Positions 36,665 to 48,891 of a stretch of DNA of 64,000 bases are shown here, piece after piece. Below the pieces are notes generated by a model, which was not told where the DNA came from, ran no database searches, and was given only the letters and a program-made list of their open reading frames with translations. Source of the stretch: Punica granatum (taxonomy: Eukaryota; Streptophyta; Magnoliopsida; Myrtales; Lythraceae); the NCBI RefSeq assembly GCF_007655135.1, contig NC_045129.1, forward strand, positions 22,232,274 to 22,296,273. The letters run 5' to 3'. Position 1 is the stretch's first letter. Every line of letters starts with the position of its first letter. A program made the translations under genes and the position numbers.

Positions 36665-36882
36665 AGGAAGCTGAGCAGATCTGGCGCCTTTGCTTCTGGA
36701 AGGGCGTCCTCTAGGAGCCACCCGAGCTCTTTGAAGAGGGAGGAGTCGGGCCCGTTGTCAGAGTTGAGGAAGGTGGAGCCCACTGAGGCGGCCAGGGATT
36801 TGGCCCAATCGTGCCAGTTCTAGAGGTCGGAGAGAGAGGCGGCATACTTGGAAGGCCTGAGGAATGGGGCAAGTTGCAGCAT
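36665..36882 (-). pseudogene. PRMC/HemK-like release-factor methyltransferase, N-terminal fragment
   Basis: PRMC-type enzymes methylate the glutamine of the GGQ motif in peptide-chain release factors; the plant PRMC protein is organellar. The minus-strand frame from the ATG at 36882 reads RPSKYAASLSDL, a TAG (36820-36822), then NWHDWAKSLAASVGSTF and SDNGPDSSLFKELGWLLED. This matches the N-terminal helical domain of plant PRMC proteins as I remember it. Only about 70 residues remain. The methyltransferase domain and the NPPY motif are absent nearby, so this is a gene fragment. The phrase GATCTGGCGCCTTTGCTTCT recurs three times around 36680-37040, suggesting local duplication. Confidence 0.65.
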
Positions 36883-37099
36883 AATGGACTGAGAGTGAGA
36901 GTGAGACATAGGGGGTGATGTGGATGAGTAGGAGGATATGAGCCTATGCTGCTGCTCGAAGATCTTGCCTTCCAACGCCTCTTCGAAGATCTCGCGCCTT
37001 TGCTTCTTCTCCAATTCCTCTCGAAGATCTGGCGCCTTTGCTTCTTCGCCTCATAGCTGAAACCGAATCGGAAGCCAAAACCGTTCGAAATCGGTGTGA

Positions 37100-39000
37100 C
37101 CCGAACTATGGATGGCCATACTATTATACCCTGTCTCCTAGTGGTCGGGTACCCTATTATTTTCACGATATCCGGACTCTACCTTGAATCCTGAAATCAG
37201 AACCTATTCGGAACTTGTATTATACCACAGGTTCCGGATACTCTATTGGAACCTGTAAATTTTTTTGTTTCGCTAAATAAAATAAAAAATATCCCATTCA
37301 TAATTAGTAATCACAGTAAATATAATTACTATGTTTTCTATTGGATTAGTGAAAGCAAAGCCACAGGTGTAAAGATGCTTAGCCACCCTAATTTCATGTT
37401 CTCTTTTACCCGTTTAAGGAAATAGATTCAACAACATTACAACAGCGTAGCCAGATTTCTGGTAATTCACCCAAACCCAACGACACTTTAATTTGTATTG
37501 GTAATGAGAGTGAACTGTAAAAATACACACACATACATAGACATATATGTATATATATTAGTTATTGTTGTATATGTGGAATATGGTTCTAAATATAAAA
37601 AATGCCTCTTTAGAATCAACGAAAAGCCAACAGAAAGCAGGCTGATCAGATGTGGTGAAAATGATAAAAAAGTTGGATTTTGTAAGTATTTTATTCAAAA
37701 TTTGTGAAGAATTTATCAAGCTTATGTCGCCCTAGCATCAATCTGTACTATCTATATGTTCATTTGTCATTTTCATCTTTAAAAATCGAGCAAATAAGAT
37801 CGATTGTCAGGCTATCACTTAGCAACTGGTGAGGCAAGTCGCCAATATTTATAGGGAAGAAGGTTGAAAAAAGAACATACACTACAGAGGATGGCCAAAG
37901 GAGGCGTCGCCGGGGAAGAGAGCGCGCAGAGGAATGATTCGTACCAGAAGAAGGATTCGTGCTAGAGGATGGCCAAAGGAAGTGACCGCCGACTGTTAGG
38001 ATTTTGGAAGAGGAAGAGAAAACAAAACCCTCACGCGGTGCCTTCAAGAGCTTGAAGGAGAGTCGGAGTCGGAGACTGAGGTCACGAAGGGGTTTACGAA
38101 GCATTCACTTGGAGAGTCGGAGGCCAGACTCAAGAGTAAAGAGTCTAACTCATCTGAGGATAATATGGTTTACAAAGTCTCAGAAGTCAGAAATAGGGAG
38201 ATGAACTTGACCTTTTTTTTTTTAAAATAAGTACTATCTGGTTCCGGGTACTGGCTCCGATTTCGATTCTGGGTACCATGTAAGTAAGAATCGGAACCAG
38301 AATCAGTTTTCACCGGTTCCTTATTTTAATTCTCGGACCCTACCCTATTTTCAATATGAGCTATCTGGACCTTACCATAAAGGGTAGTTTCCGACTAGTT
38401 CTGGGTATATTCGGTACCCCGTGCACACCCCCAGTGTGTGGGTTCGGGTACCCTTTTTATTTACGATATCCAGACCCTACCCTGTAGGAGACAAGTTTCA
38501 AGATTTTGAAATCGAACCCTGTTGGAATCTAGAATCAGAACCTAAATTATAATACAAGTTCTGGTACCCTGTTGAAATTTATAATTTTTTTCCACAATAA
38601 ATTAAATAAATAAGTAAAATCCAAAACATTTCATTTACAATCACGCAAAATAAATAAATGTCAACATAGATTGGTCAGATCACATTCATTCACAGAACTA
38701 AAGGATTATGCAGTCCTCCTTAGCATTATATAATGGACAAAGAAAATACGCAATTAAAAGATTATGTAGCTATTTAGCAAAAAATGGATGATGTAACTCT
38801 TCTTAATAGATAAAGCAAATAAACTCTCATTAAGATTCTGCAGCTACCACATCGAAAATAGAGAATGCATAAAATAATTTTTTCAGAAAAAATAAAGGTT
38901 CCGGATGCCGGTTCTGTGGATACCTTATACTATAACGGTTAGATTCCAGCTGATTCCTAGTATACGCGGTATCTATAAACACACCGTGTCTCCCTCAATA
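37100..39000. repeat. Two diverged copies of a GGTTCCGG/GGTACCC-rich repeat
   Basis: The words GGTCGGGTACCC, ACGATATCCGGACTCTACC and AATCAGAACCTA at about 37140-37260 recur at about 38450-38580. Both copies end with related sequence (CGGTACCCCGTGCACACC at about 38410, CGGTATCTATAAACACACCG at about 38970). This looks like a pair of non-autonomous DNA-transposon relics, but I could not define ends or target duplications. 37500-37700 and 37760-38200 hold short open frames with no recognised domain. Confidence 0.4.
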
Positions 39001-39176
39001 ATGTGTGAACCCTACTGGTAATGGAAGTCTCTACATACTGCAAACTTTGTTCCGAACCTGACCCAACCCCAACCTAACCCACCGTCACCGAGGCTACCTT
39101 CTGTGCCCTCCACTCGAAGTTTCAGATCAACCTCACCACCATCTTCTTCCCCCTTTTAAAGGCATACTCGTACACA

Positions 39177-39425
39177 ATGCATTCTCAAACTCTCAGACCT
39201 TGGATAAGCCCCGAGAAGAAGAAGGCCCATCCGCCTTTGGCCGCCCCCTTCCTCAAGAATAGCTATGAGATGGTGGACGACGAGTCTATTGATTCGATCA
39301 TCTCGTGAGGCGGCTCCGGCGACACGTTTGTGATATGGGATATGATCGAATTCTCCGTCCAATTGCTGCCCAAGTACTTCAAGCACAACGACTTCCCCAG
39401 GTTCATGAGCCAGCTCAATATCTAT
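39177..39425 (+). pseudogene. Heat-shock factor exon 1 (class A, HSFA8-like), nonsense mutation
   Basis: Heat-shock factors bind nGAAn elements in heat-shock promoters. The frame from the ATG at 39177 encodes the first part of the HSF DNA-binding domain: APFLKNSYEMVDDE, DSIIS, then TGA at 39306-39308 where the family has a conserved Trp. It continues with [20 protein letters not shown] and [11 protein letters not shown]. It ends at 39425 followed by GTACGT, at the place where plant HSF genes have their conserved intron. The [12 protein letters not shown] and QLNIY wording is nearest to HSFA8 as I remember that family. The stop and the decayed exon 2 (50360-51295) make this a pseudogene. Confidence 0.85.
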
Positions 39426-40412
39426 GTACGTGAAAGAACCCCAATTCTACTTTAATTGCCGTTTGTAATTCTGATGTTGAAATCCATGGGACCTCTTGAT
39501 TGTGCTTCAATGGAGCATTTCTGCTTATTAATGTCAAGATTAAAGGTCCTTTACTTGGTTGAATTTTGGTCAATTTAGCCATGGCTTTTGGATTTTTGTG
39601 TATGTTTTAGTCATGAAGTTTACCTAAGGCCAATCTGAATCTTTAGGTTTTCTGAGCCGTGATGTTTATGGGATAAGACTATTTTCGTAACCCTAAAAAT
39701 TAGTGCATTTTCGATAGCACAATCGGGTAGTATCTTCTTCATTGAAAAGCATTTCATGTACGTACCAGAGATAGAAGTTGTAGTAGTATGATTCGTTCAG
39801 GTATATTGCTCTGCTGGAATTTGCTATGAGAAAAAACATTTGACTATGTGAGAAAAATTTTAGTTGAGATATAATGATAAGATACACAAGCATGGCTGGT
39901 TGTGTTATCATGTTACATTCATGTTGTAATTCAAGTCAGCTCAGTTTATGTTTTGATATCATATAGCCCTGAACATTAATCGGCATCTAAAATAACCATA
40001 ACTGGGACATATTACAACACTTTGATATTGAGATAAATGTGTCCATGTGATATGATCCAACTAGAGGACCCTTTGCATGGGCATGAGGAAGAATCCCAGG
40101 ATGACAGGGTCGGGCATGAACGCGAGCTTTGGGATAAGCATGTGCCAGTTAGAGCAAGTACAAGAGCACGAGTCAAGCGAATCCAACCAGCCATGCAAAG
40201 GCTGTTATTGCATGTCCATGGAGGAAAAATCGAGCTCTTGGGCGGGCTGCATGTGGAACAAGAAGCCACTACCGTTCATATCCTAGAAATCTATTTAGAA
40301 GATAATCCTAGTTCAAAGGGCTGAATTTAGTTATTTTTCAATAACTTGGGCCTATTTCATTTTTGGGGTCATTACACTTAGGATTTATTTTAGCCCAGTC
40401 CATTAGCGCAAT

Positions 40413-40962
40413 TGATGTGGTTCAGATTGCAGCTCAACTCGTATTTGAATTTGCGAGTCCAAACGCGTATTCTAGATGACTCCAGAACAAGAATTTAACT
40501 TAATTAGATATTAAGTTTTCGATATTGCTATAATATAGTTTATCTTAATTAGATATTATTTCCTATGTTAGCTTGAGTCAGTAGTCTTAAGTTTCCTATT
40601 TCAGATTATTACGTTACTCTATTTTAGAAAAATAATCTATAGGAGATTAGATATTAGTTTCCTATTTTAGAGTCAATTGAGATGTCTTCCCTCTATATAA
40701 ATATGCACCTATTGTAAAAGAAGAACACAGAGACGAATTTGATGAATATTTGAATGAAATTGCCTAGAGCGTTTCCTCTATTTTTCTTATTTAAACAAGT
40801 CCCTTGTTTAGTAGAGAAAATCCCAATTCTTATCGTTCATCCTTGAGCGTGGCGAATCAACCCGACTTTTCTTCCTCATGGTGAGTCATCTTATCGAGTG
40901 AGTTTTGTTGGTTTTACCCTCCACCCTTCTTTCTTATCAAGTTCTGGTTCGTGAGCTTATCA
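40413..40962 (+). repeat. Solo LTR of the 4361-7609 family
   Basis: 550 bp, TGATGTGGTTCAGATTGC...GTGAGCTTATCA, the reverse complement of the 4361-4907 and 6577-7609 LTRs. Flanks are GCAAT (40408-40412) and ACAAT (40963-40967). The other array units have the uninterrupted site TTAGCGCAATTAGG (about 43005 and 46380), so the insertion postdates duplication of the LTRs, or at least occurred in only one copy. Unequal recombination between its own LTRs would leave such a solo copy. Confidence 0.9.
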
Positions 40963-40988
40963 ACAATTAGGTTATCAGTTAGTATCAC

Positions 40989-40999
40989 TCTATAAATAG
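40989..40999 (+). promoter_or_regulatory. LTR TATA box, unit A
   Basis: CTATAAATAGA in the 5' LTR, about 310 bp before the LTR end. The word TCTCTCTATAAATAGGCATGTGG is kept in most LTRs of the array. Confidence 0.5.
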
Positions 41000-42129
41000 A
41001 CATGTGGCCTCCTTAGAGAAGATAGATCAGTTTTCATTCAACATTGTGAGAGGTGTTTTCTCTGAGCTGTTCTACAGCAACTTCGCCGATATTGCAAGTG
41101 TGATAACTTGTGATTCCCGACATTTATAATATTGGTTTCTAGCTTCTTACAACTAGCGGGTCAATGTTCCATATTATAATATTGGTATCTGGCTCTTTAT
41201 AGTCGGCGATCAATATTCCCTATTCTTGAAACCTTCATTAGACGATCTCGAGTTTGATCTCATTCAATTGTTGTTGGGTCTCGCGGCAGGTTCGTCGAAG
41301 TTCGCATCATTTGGTATCAAAGCTTTGGCTCCAATTCAGGTTTCACCTATCCTATTTCGTTTTGTTGTTTTCCATTGTTCTTAGGGTTCGTAAATCGTAG
41401 ATAGAAGTTGTGATTTTTGTTGGTTGATTCCAACTGTCCTGAAGAACTCTAAAGTTTTAGTTTATCTTATTAGAGATCCAAAAATAAAAATAAAAAAAGA
41501 AATTCGTCCAAAAAAAAATACATAGGAAAAAAAGGAAAAAAAAGTTGAAAAAAAAGAAGAAAGAAAAGAGCAATTGTTTGTGAAATCTTTACTTTTGGGG
41601 TGGAAGAAGCTTCCTTAGATATCATGGACCATTGGCATATAAAGTGTAGTTGAGAAATCTAATATTGTTTCTTTTCAATTGAATATTTTCATATCATATT
41701 CATTTCTTGTCTCTTAGAATCATTCATTCCTTCCATTTTGATACTTTCCATAAATCTCTTGTTTCCTTATTCCCACAAATCTTCCTTGTACATCTCAGGT
41801 ATTTCGTTAACTTCATCTATCACATTATTTCCTTTCTCAATTAGGTTTGATCCTAAATTTGACTCAATTTCTGAAATCAATGATTATAAGTGCTTTTTGG
41901 CTAATCAACTGATTTTACTATTGCGATTGAATTGTTTAGTTTCTTAGGAACTTTGAGGAGAAAATCTAGAGAGAAAAAAAAAGGCAAGAGTGGTGAGTAT
42001 ATCAGAGGGTAAAAGCCTAAAATTGAGTGAAATACAAGTGTTGAGTGACATTAATTTGAGTGCAAACACGTGAGCAAGTGGTTGTGAGGTCCATCTCTAT
42101 TTTCTCAAGTTTCACTTGCAGATTTCATC

Positions 42130-42864
42130 ATGCCATAAGAAAGCAGTGGAAATGATCAGAATAACGCAGGAACTGATTACAACATGATGATCCGAGATAT
42201 GCAGCAACAATTTGAGTACATGAATGTGATGGATGATTTGATTTATGATCGGTTGGAAAGGCGAGATAAGCGGATTGAACAGTTGCTAGATGACTATGAA
42301 GAAGCTTCTGGTTCATCTTCTTGTAAATTGAAGTGGGGCTTTTCGACGAAGAAGGAAGAGAAAATAGCCTTGAAGCCAATAAAAGAGAAACCCACAACCA
42401 AGTTTCAACCCAATGGCAAAGAGAATGGTCATATTGCTTCTCAATTCCTGGACAACAATAGTCGAAACGCAACGCTATTGTCGCTTCCGCCTAACCAAAT
42501 TGATAAAGAGCAGCTTCAAATCAAGCATTCCATTGGCGAGAAAAGTAAGGAATTCAAGAATGTCTTTCTCGAGCAAATGCTCCCAGAACAGTCACCAATA
42601 AAGTCAGTTGTCATAGATTTGAGGACGAATCCTTTTGAAGAGATGGGGAGTGATATGATCGAGCTAGAGGACCCTTCTCACGGGCATGAAGAAGAATCCC
42701 AGGATGACAGGGTCGGGCATAAAGGTGAGCTTTGGGATAAGCATATGCTGGCTAGAGCAAGTACAAGAGCACGAGTCAAACGAATCCAACCAGCCATGCA
42801 AAGGCTGTTATTGCATGTCCATGGTGGAGAAGCCGAACTCTTGGGCGGGCTTCATGTGGAATAA
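42130..42864 (+). pseudogene. Gag-like ORF of unit A, early stop
   Basis: Corresponds to the ORFs of units B and C, but the third codon is TAA (ATGCCATAAG at 42130). An in-frame ATG at 42184 could restart it (226 codons). It has MIRDMQQQFEYMNVM, the charged helix DRLERRDKRIEQLL, a region with SSCKLKWG, then the pol-tail-like DLRTNPFEEMGSDM. It then reads on into the 3' LTR with RARVKRIQPAMQRL. Confidence 0.65.
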
Positions 42865-43358
42865 GAAGCCACTACCATTCATATCTTAGAAATCTATTTA
42901 GAAGATGATCACAGTTCAAAGGGCTGAATTTAGTTGTTTTTCAATAACTTTGGCCTATTTCATTTTTGAGCTCATTGCACTTAGGATTTATTTTAGATTA
43001 GTCCATTAGCGCAATTAGGTTATCAGCTAATATCTCTCTATAAATAGGCATGTGGCCTCTCTAGAGAAAATAGATCAGTTTTCATTCAATTTTGTGAGTG
43101 AGGTTTTCTCTCAACTGTTCTGCAACAACTTTGCCGATATTGCAAGTGTGATGACTTGTGATTCCCAACATTTATAATATTGGTTTCTAGCTCCTTATAG
43201 CTAGCGGGTCAATATTTCATATTATAATATTGGTTTCTGGCTCTTTATAGTCAGCGGCTCAATATTCCCTATCTTTGAAACCTTCATTGGATGATCCCGA
43301 GTTTGATCTCATTCTATTGTTATTGGGTCTCGCAGCAGGTTCGTCGAGGTTCGCATAA

Positions 43359-43857
43359 AAAAGGATTAGAAGAGAGACCAAACGGCTAACAAAAAAAGCA
43401 AAGAAGGGGACACTTAAGTTTACACTGCTAACTGCAATTCTCCATTATAAATTTGTCGATTTTATCCTTTTACTTTTGAAATTCTAACAGGCCATTATAT
43501 GCAAACTAACCATCACGATGAGCAATCTATGAGTAAAATTTAAATCAGAATGAAAAGAAGAATCAACAATTTCAGTTCCGTGGCACAAAATTATATATGA
43601 ACCAAAAGAATATGAATATTTATCCCATCACTTCTAATGAAAAATCAAGAGAAAGTACTGAAAACTTAATTTTTCTTTGTACATCCATAATCAACAAATT
43701 ATAGAGAAGTTAGAAAGTTAGCAACATCTGCCAACGATTTCAATTATACATACAGAAACATGTGCGGGAGGATGTTGGCGATCAATAATATCTGACATTA
43801 CCTAGTGAAACGGCTTGATCATGAGAAGTTATTATTAGCAACTGAACACGACCATAG
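43359..43857 (+). repeat. Spacer between tandem units A and B
   Basis: About 500 bp beginning AAAAAAGGATTAGAAGAGAGACC and ending GAACACGACCATAG. It is almost identical to 46731-47229. It is neither LTR nor internal element sequence, so it was carried along when the unit was duplicated. No gene in it. Confidence 0.85.
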
Positions 43858-44244
43858 TGATATGATCCAAATAGAGGACCCTTCGCACGGGCATGAGGGA
43901 GAATCCCAAGATGATAGGTTCGGGGCATTAAAGCGAGCTCTAGGATAAGCATGTTCAAGGTAGAGCAAGCACAAAAGCACGAGCCAAGTGAATCCAACAA
44001 GCCATGCAAAGGCAGTGATTGCATGTCCATGGATGAAAAGTCGAGCTCTTGGGCGGGCTGCATGTGGAACAAGAAGCCATGACCATTCATATCCTGGAAA
44101 TCTATTTAGAAGATGATCCCAGTTCAAAAGGCTGAATTTAGTTATTTTTCAATAGCTTGGGCCTATTTCATTTATGGGTTCATTACACTTAAGATTTATT
44201 TTAGCCCAGTCCATTAGCCCAATTAGGTTATCAACTAGTATCTC

Positions 44245-44255
44245 TCTATAAATAG
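44245..44255 (+). promoter_or_regulatory. LTR TATA box, unit B
   Basis: TCTATAAATAG in the 5' LTR, aligned with the TATA words of units A and C. Confidence 0.5.
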
Positions 44256-45504
44256 GCATGTGGCCTCCCTAGATAATACAGATCAGTTTTCATTCAACTT
44301 TGTGAGAGAGGTGTTCTCTAAGTTGTTCTGTGATAACTTCATCGATATTGTAAGTGTGATGACTTATGATTCCCGACATTTATAATATTGGTTTCTAGCT
44401 TCTTATAGCTAGCGGCTGAATATTTCATATTATAATATTGGTTTCTGGCTCTTTATAGTCAGCGGGTCAATATTCCCCATCTTTGAAACCTTCATTGGAC
44501 GATCCCAAGTTTGATCTCATTATATTATTGTTGGGTCTCGTGGCAAGTTCATCGAGGATCGCATTATTTGGTATCAGAGCTTTGTTTCCAATCCAGGTTT
44601 CACCTATCCTATTTCGTTTTTTTTGTTATCCATTGTTCTTAGGGTTCGTAAATCGTTGATAGAAGTTGTGATTTTTGTTGGCTGATTCTAACTGTCCTGA
44701 AAAACCCTAAAGTTTCAGTTTATTTTATTGTAGATCCAAAAAAAATTCATACAAAAATAAATACAGAGAAAGAAAAGGAAAAAAAGGAAGAAAAAAATTG
44801 AAAAAAAATTAAAGGAAAAAAGAAAGAAAGGAAAGAGCAATTGTTTGCGAAATCTTAACTTTTGGGATGGAAGAAGCTTCCTTAAGTATCACTGCAAATC
44901 AAGTGAAGTAGGAAATTCCAAAAGTTTCTTGTTATTCTCTTTCATATATGTTATTATCCCTGAATTACTAACATTTATATATTCTTGTTTACTTTGATGG
45001 ACCACTGTCATATAAAGTGTATTTGAGAAATCTAATATTGTTTCCTTTCAATTGAATATTTTCCTATCATATTCCTTTCTTGTCTCTTAGAATCATTCAT
45101 TCCTTCCATCTCGATACTATCCATAAATCTCTTGTTTCCTTATTCCCACAAATCTTCCATGCACATCTCAGTTGTTTCGTTAACTTCATCTACCACATTA
45201 TTTCCTTTCTCATTTAGGTTTGGATCCTAAATTCGATTCAATTTCTGAAATCCATGATTATAAGCACTTTTCGGCTAATCAACTGATTTTACTCTTGCGA
45301 TTGAATTGCTTAGTTTCTTAGGAACTTTGAGGAGAAAATCTAGAGAGAGAAAAAAAAGGAAAGAGTGGTGAGTATATTAGCGAGTAAAAGTCTAAAATTC
45401 AGTGAAACACGAGTGTTGAGTGACTTTAATTTGAGTGCAAACACGTGAGCAAGTGGTTGTAAAGTCCATCTCTATTTTCTAAAGTTTCACTTGCATATTT
45501 CATC

Positions 45505-46020
45505 ATGCCACAAGAAAGCAGTGGAAATTATCAGAATAACGCAGGAACTGATTACAACATGATGATCCGAGATATGCAGCAACAATTTGAGTGCATGAAT
45601 GTGATGATTGATTTGATTTACGATCGGTTGGAAAGACGAGACAAGCGGATTGAACAGTTGCTAGATGGCTATGACGAAACTTCTGGTTCATCTTCTTGTA
45701 AATTGAAGTGGGGTTCTTCGACGAAGAAGGAAGAGAAAATAGCCTTGAAGCCAATAAAAGAGAAATCCACAACCAAGTTTCAACCCAACGGCAAAGAGAA
45801 TGGTCATGTTGCTTCTCAATTCCTAGACAGCGATAGTCGGAACGCAACGCTATTGCCGCTTCCGCCTAACCAAATAGATGAAGAGCAACTTCAAATCAAG
45901 CATTCCATTGGTGAGAAAAGTGAGGAATTCAAGAATGTCTTTCCGAGCAAATGCCCCCAGAACAGTCACCAATCAAGTTGGTTGTCATAAATTCGAGGAC
46001 GAATCTTTTTGAAGAGAGGG
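45505..46020 (+). pseudogene. Gag-like ORF of unit B, frameshifted near its end
   Basis: It starts MPQESSGNYQNN and contains MIRDMQQQFECMNVM, DRLERRDKRIEQLL and SCKLKWGSSTKKEEK. Near 45940 the region matching FLEQMPP in unit C has lost bases (CTTTCCGAGCAAATG), which shifts the frame and removes the tail. Only the N-terminal gag part is recognisable; enzymatic domains are absent. Confidence 0.65.
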
Positions 46021-46730
46021 GGAATGATATGATCTAGCTAGAGGACCCTTCGCACGGGCATGAGGAAGAATCCCAAGATGACAGGGTCGGGCATGAAGGC
46101 GAGCTTTGGGATAAGCATGTGCCAGCTAGAGCAAGTACAAGAGCACGAGTCAAGCGAATCCAACCAGCCATGTAATGGCTGTTATTGCTTGTCAATGGAA
46201 GAGAAGTCGAGCTCTTGGGCTGGCTTCATGTGGAACAAGAAGCCACGACCGTTCATATCCTAGAAATCTACTTAGAAAATGATCACAGTTCAAATGGCTG
46301 AATTTAGTTGTTTTTCAATAACTTGGGCCTATTTCATTTTTTGGCTCATTACACTTAGGATTTAATTTAGATAAGTCCATTAGCGCAATTAGGTTATCAG
46401 CTAGTATCTCTCAATAAATAGACATGTGGCATCCCTAGAGAAAGTAGATCAATTTTCATTCAACTTTGTGATAGAGGTTTTCTCTAGACTATTCTGTAGC
46501 AACTTCACCGATGTTGCAAGTGTGATGACTTGTGATTCCCGACATTTATAATATTGGTTTCTAGCTCCTTATAGCTAGCGGGTCAATATTTCATATTATA
46601 ATATTGGTTTCTGGCTCTTTATAGTCAGCGGCTCAATATTCCCTATCTTTGAAATCTTCATTGGATGATCCCGAGTTTGATCTCATTCTATTATTGTTGG
46701 GTCTCGCAGCAGGTTCGTCGAGGTTCGTAT

Positions 46731-47229
46731 AAAAAAGGATTAGAAAAGAGACCAGACGGCTAACAAAAAAAGCAAAGAAGGGGACACTTAAAGTTTACAC
46801 TGCTAACTGCAATTCTCCATTATAAATTTGTCGATTTTATCCTTTTACTTTTGAAATTCTAACAGGCCATTATATGCAAACTAACCATCACGATGAGCAA
46901 TGTATGAGTGAAATTTAAATCAGAATGAAAAGAAGAATCAACAATTTCAGTTCCGTGGCAAAAAATTATATATGAACCAAAAGAAGATGAATATTTATCC
47001 TACCACTTCTAATGAAAAATCAAGTGAAAGTACTGAAAACTTAATTTTTCTTTGTACATCCATAATCAATAAATTATAAAGTTAGAAAGTTAGCAACATC
47101 TGCCAATGATTTCAATTATACATACAGAAACATGTGTGGGAGGATGTTGGCGATCAATAATATTTGACATTCCCTAGTGAAATGGCTCGATCATGAGAAG
47201 TTATTATTAGCAACTGAACACGACCATAG
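46731..47229 (+). repeat. Spacer between tandem units B and C
   Basis: Second copy of 43359-43857, with a few substitutions and small deletions (for example around 47070-47090). Confidence 0.85.
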
Positions 47230-47633
47230 TGATATGATCCAGCTAGAGGACCCTTCGCACGGGCATGAGGAAGAATCCCAAGATGACAGGGTTGGGCATG
47301 AAGGCGAGCTTTGGGATAAGTATGTGCAAGGTAAAGCAAGCACAAAAGCACGCGCCAAGCAAATCCCACGAGCCAAGCAAATCTATCAGGTCATGCAAAG
47401 GCAGTGATTGCATGTCAATGGAGGAGAAGTCGAGCTCTTGGGCTGGCTGCATCTAGAACAAGAAGTCACGACCGTTCATATCCTAGAAATCAATTAAGAA
47501 GATGATCTCAGTTCAAATGGCTGAATTTAGTTGTTTTTCAATAACTTGGGCCTATTTCATTTTTGGGTTCATTACACTTAGGATTTATTTTAGCCCAGTC
47601 CATTAGCCCAATTAGGTTATCAGCTAGTATCTC

Positions 47634-47644
47634 TCTATAAATAG
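47634..47644 (+). promoter_or_regulatory. LTR TATA box, unit C
   Basis: CTATAAATAGG in the 5' LTR, within the conserved TCTCTCTATAAATAGGCATG. Confidence 0.5.
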
Positions 47645-48891
47645 GCATGTGGCCTCCTTAGAGAAGATATATTTGTTTTCATTCAACTTTGTGAGAGAGG
47701 TTTTCTCTGAGCTATTCTGCAGCAACTTCGCCGATATTGCAAGTGTGATGACTTGTGATTTACAACATTTATAATATTGGTTTCTAGTTCCTTATAGCTA
47801 GCGGGTCAATATTTTATATTATAATATTGGTTTAGAGCTCTTTATAGTCAGCGGGTCAGTATTCCCTATCCTTGAAACCTTCATTGGACGATCCCGAATT
47901 TGATCTCATTCTATTGTTGTTGGGTCTCGTGGCAGGATCGTCGAGGTTTGCATCATTTGGTATCAGAGCTTTGGCTCCAATCCAGGTTTCACCTATCCTA
48001 TTTCGTTTTTTTTGTTATCCATTGTTCTTAGGGTTCGTAAATCGTTGATAGAAGTTGTGATTTTTGTTGGCTGATTCCAACTGTCATGAAGAACCCTAAA
48101 GTTTTAGTTTATTTTATTTGAGATTAAAAAAAAACAATTCGTCCAAAAAAATACAGAGAAAGAAAATGAAAAAAAGAAGAAAAAATTGAAAAAAAAGGAA
48201 AGAAAAAAAGAAAAAGAAAGGAAAGAGTAATTGTTTGCGAAATCTTAACTTTTTGGGTGGAAGAAGCTTACTTAGGTATCACTGCAAATCAAGTAAAGTA
48301 TGGAATTCCAAAAGTTTCTTGTTATTCTCTTCCATATATGTCATTATCCCTGAATTACCTACCTTTATATATTCTTGTTTACTTTGATAGACCACTGGCA
48401 TATAAAGTGCAGTTGGGAAATCTAATATTGTTTCCTTTCAATTGAATATTTTCCTGTCATATTCCTTTCTTGTCTCTTCGAATCATTCATTCCTTCCATG
48501 TCGATACTTTCCATAAATCTCTTGTTTTCCTTATTCCCGCAAATCTTCCTTGTACATCTCAGTTGTTTTGTTAACTTCATCTACCACATTATTTCCTTTC
48601 TCATTTAGGTTTGAATCCTAAATTTGATTCAATTTCTGAAATCCATGATTATCAGTGCTTTGGGCTAATCAACTGATTTTACTCTTGCGATTAAATTGCT
48701 TAGTTTCTTAGGAACTTTGAGGAGAAAATCTAGAGAGAAAAAAAAGGCAAGAGTGGTGAGTATATCATAGGGTAAAAGCATATAATTGAGTGAAACACGA
48801 GTGTTGAGTGACATTAATTTGAGTGCAAACGCGTGAGCGAGTGGTTGTGAGGTTCATCGCTATTTTCTAAGTTTCACTTGCATATTTCATC

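Larger units (their letters stand above)
40048..43358 (+). mobile_element. Non-autonomous gypsy element, tandem unit A
   Basis: 5' LTR 40048-41309, which is enlarged by a solo LTR; primer-binding site TGGTATCAAAGC at 41312-41323; internal region with a gag-like ORF; purine tract AGATGGGGAG at 42641-42650; 3' LTR 42651-43358. The LTRs begin TGATATGATC and end TTCGCATCA or a variant. No RT, protease or integrase is encoded. The flanks CCATG (left) and the bases after 43358 do not form a duplication, as expected if units arose by recombination. Confidence 0.85.
43858..46730 (+). mobile_element. Non-autonomous gypsy element, tandem unit B
   Basis: 5' LTR 43858-44566, primer-binding site TGGTATCAGAGC at 44569-44580, gag-like ORF, purine tract GAAGAGAGGGGGAA at about 46011-46024, 3' LTR 46025-46730. 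The unit is very similar in sequence to A and C. Confidence 0.9.
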
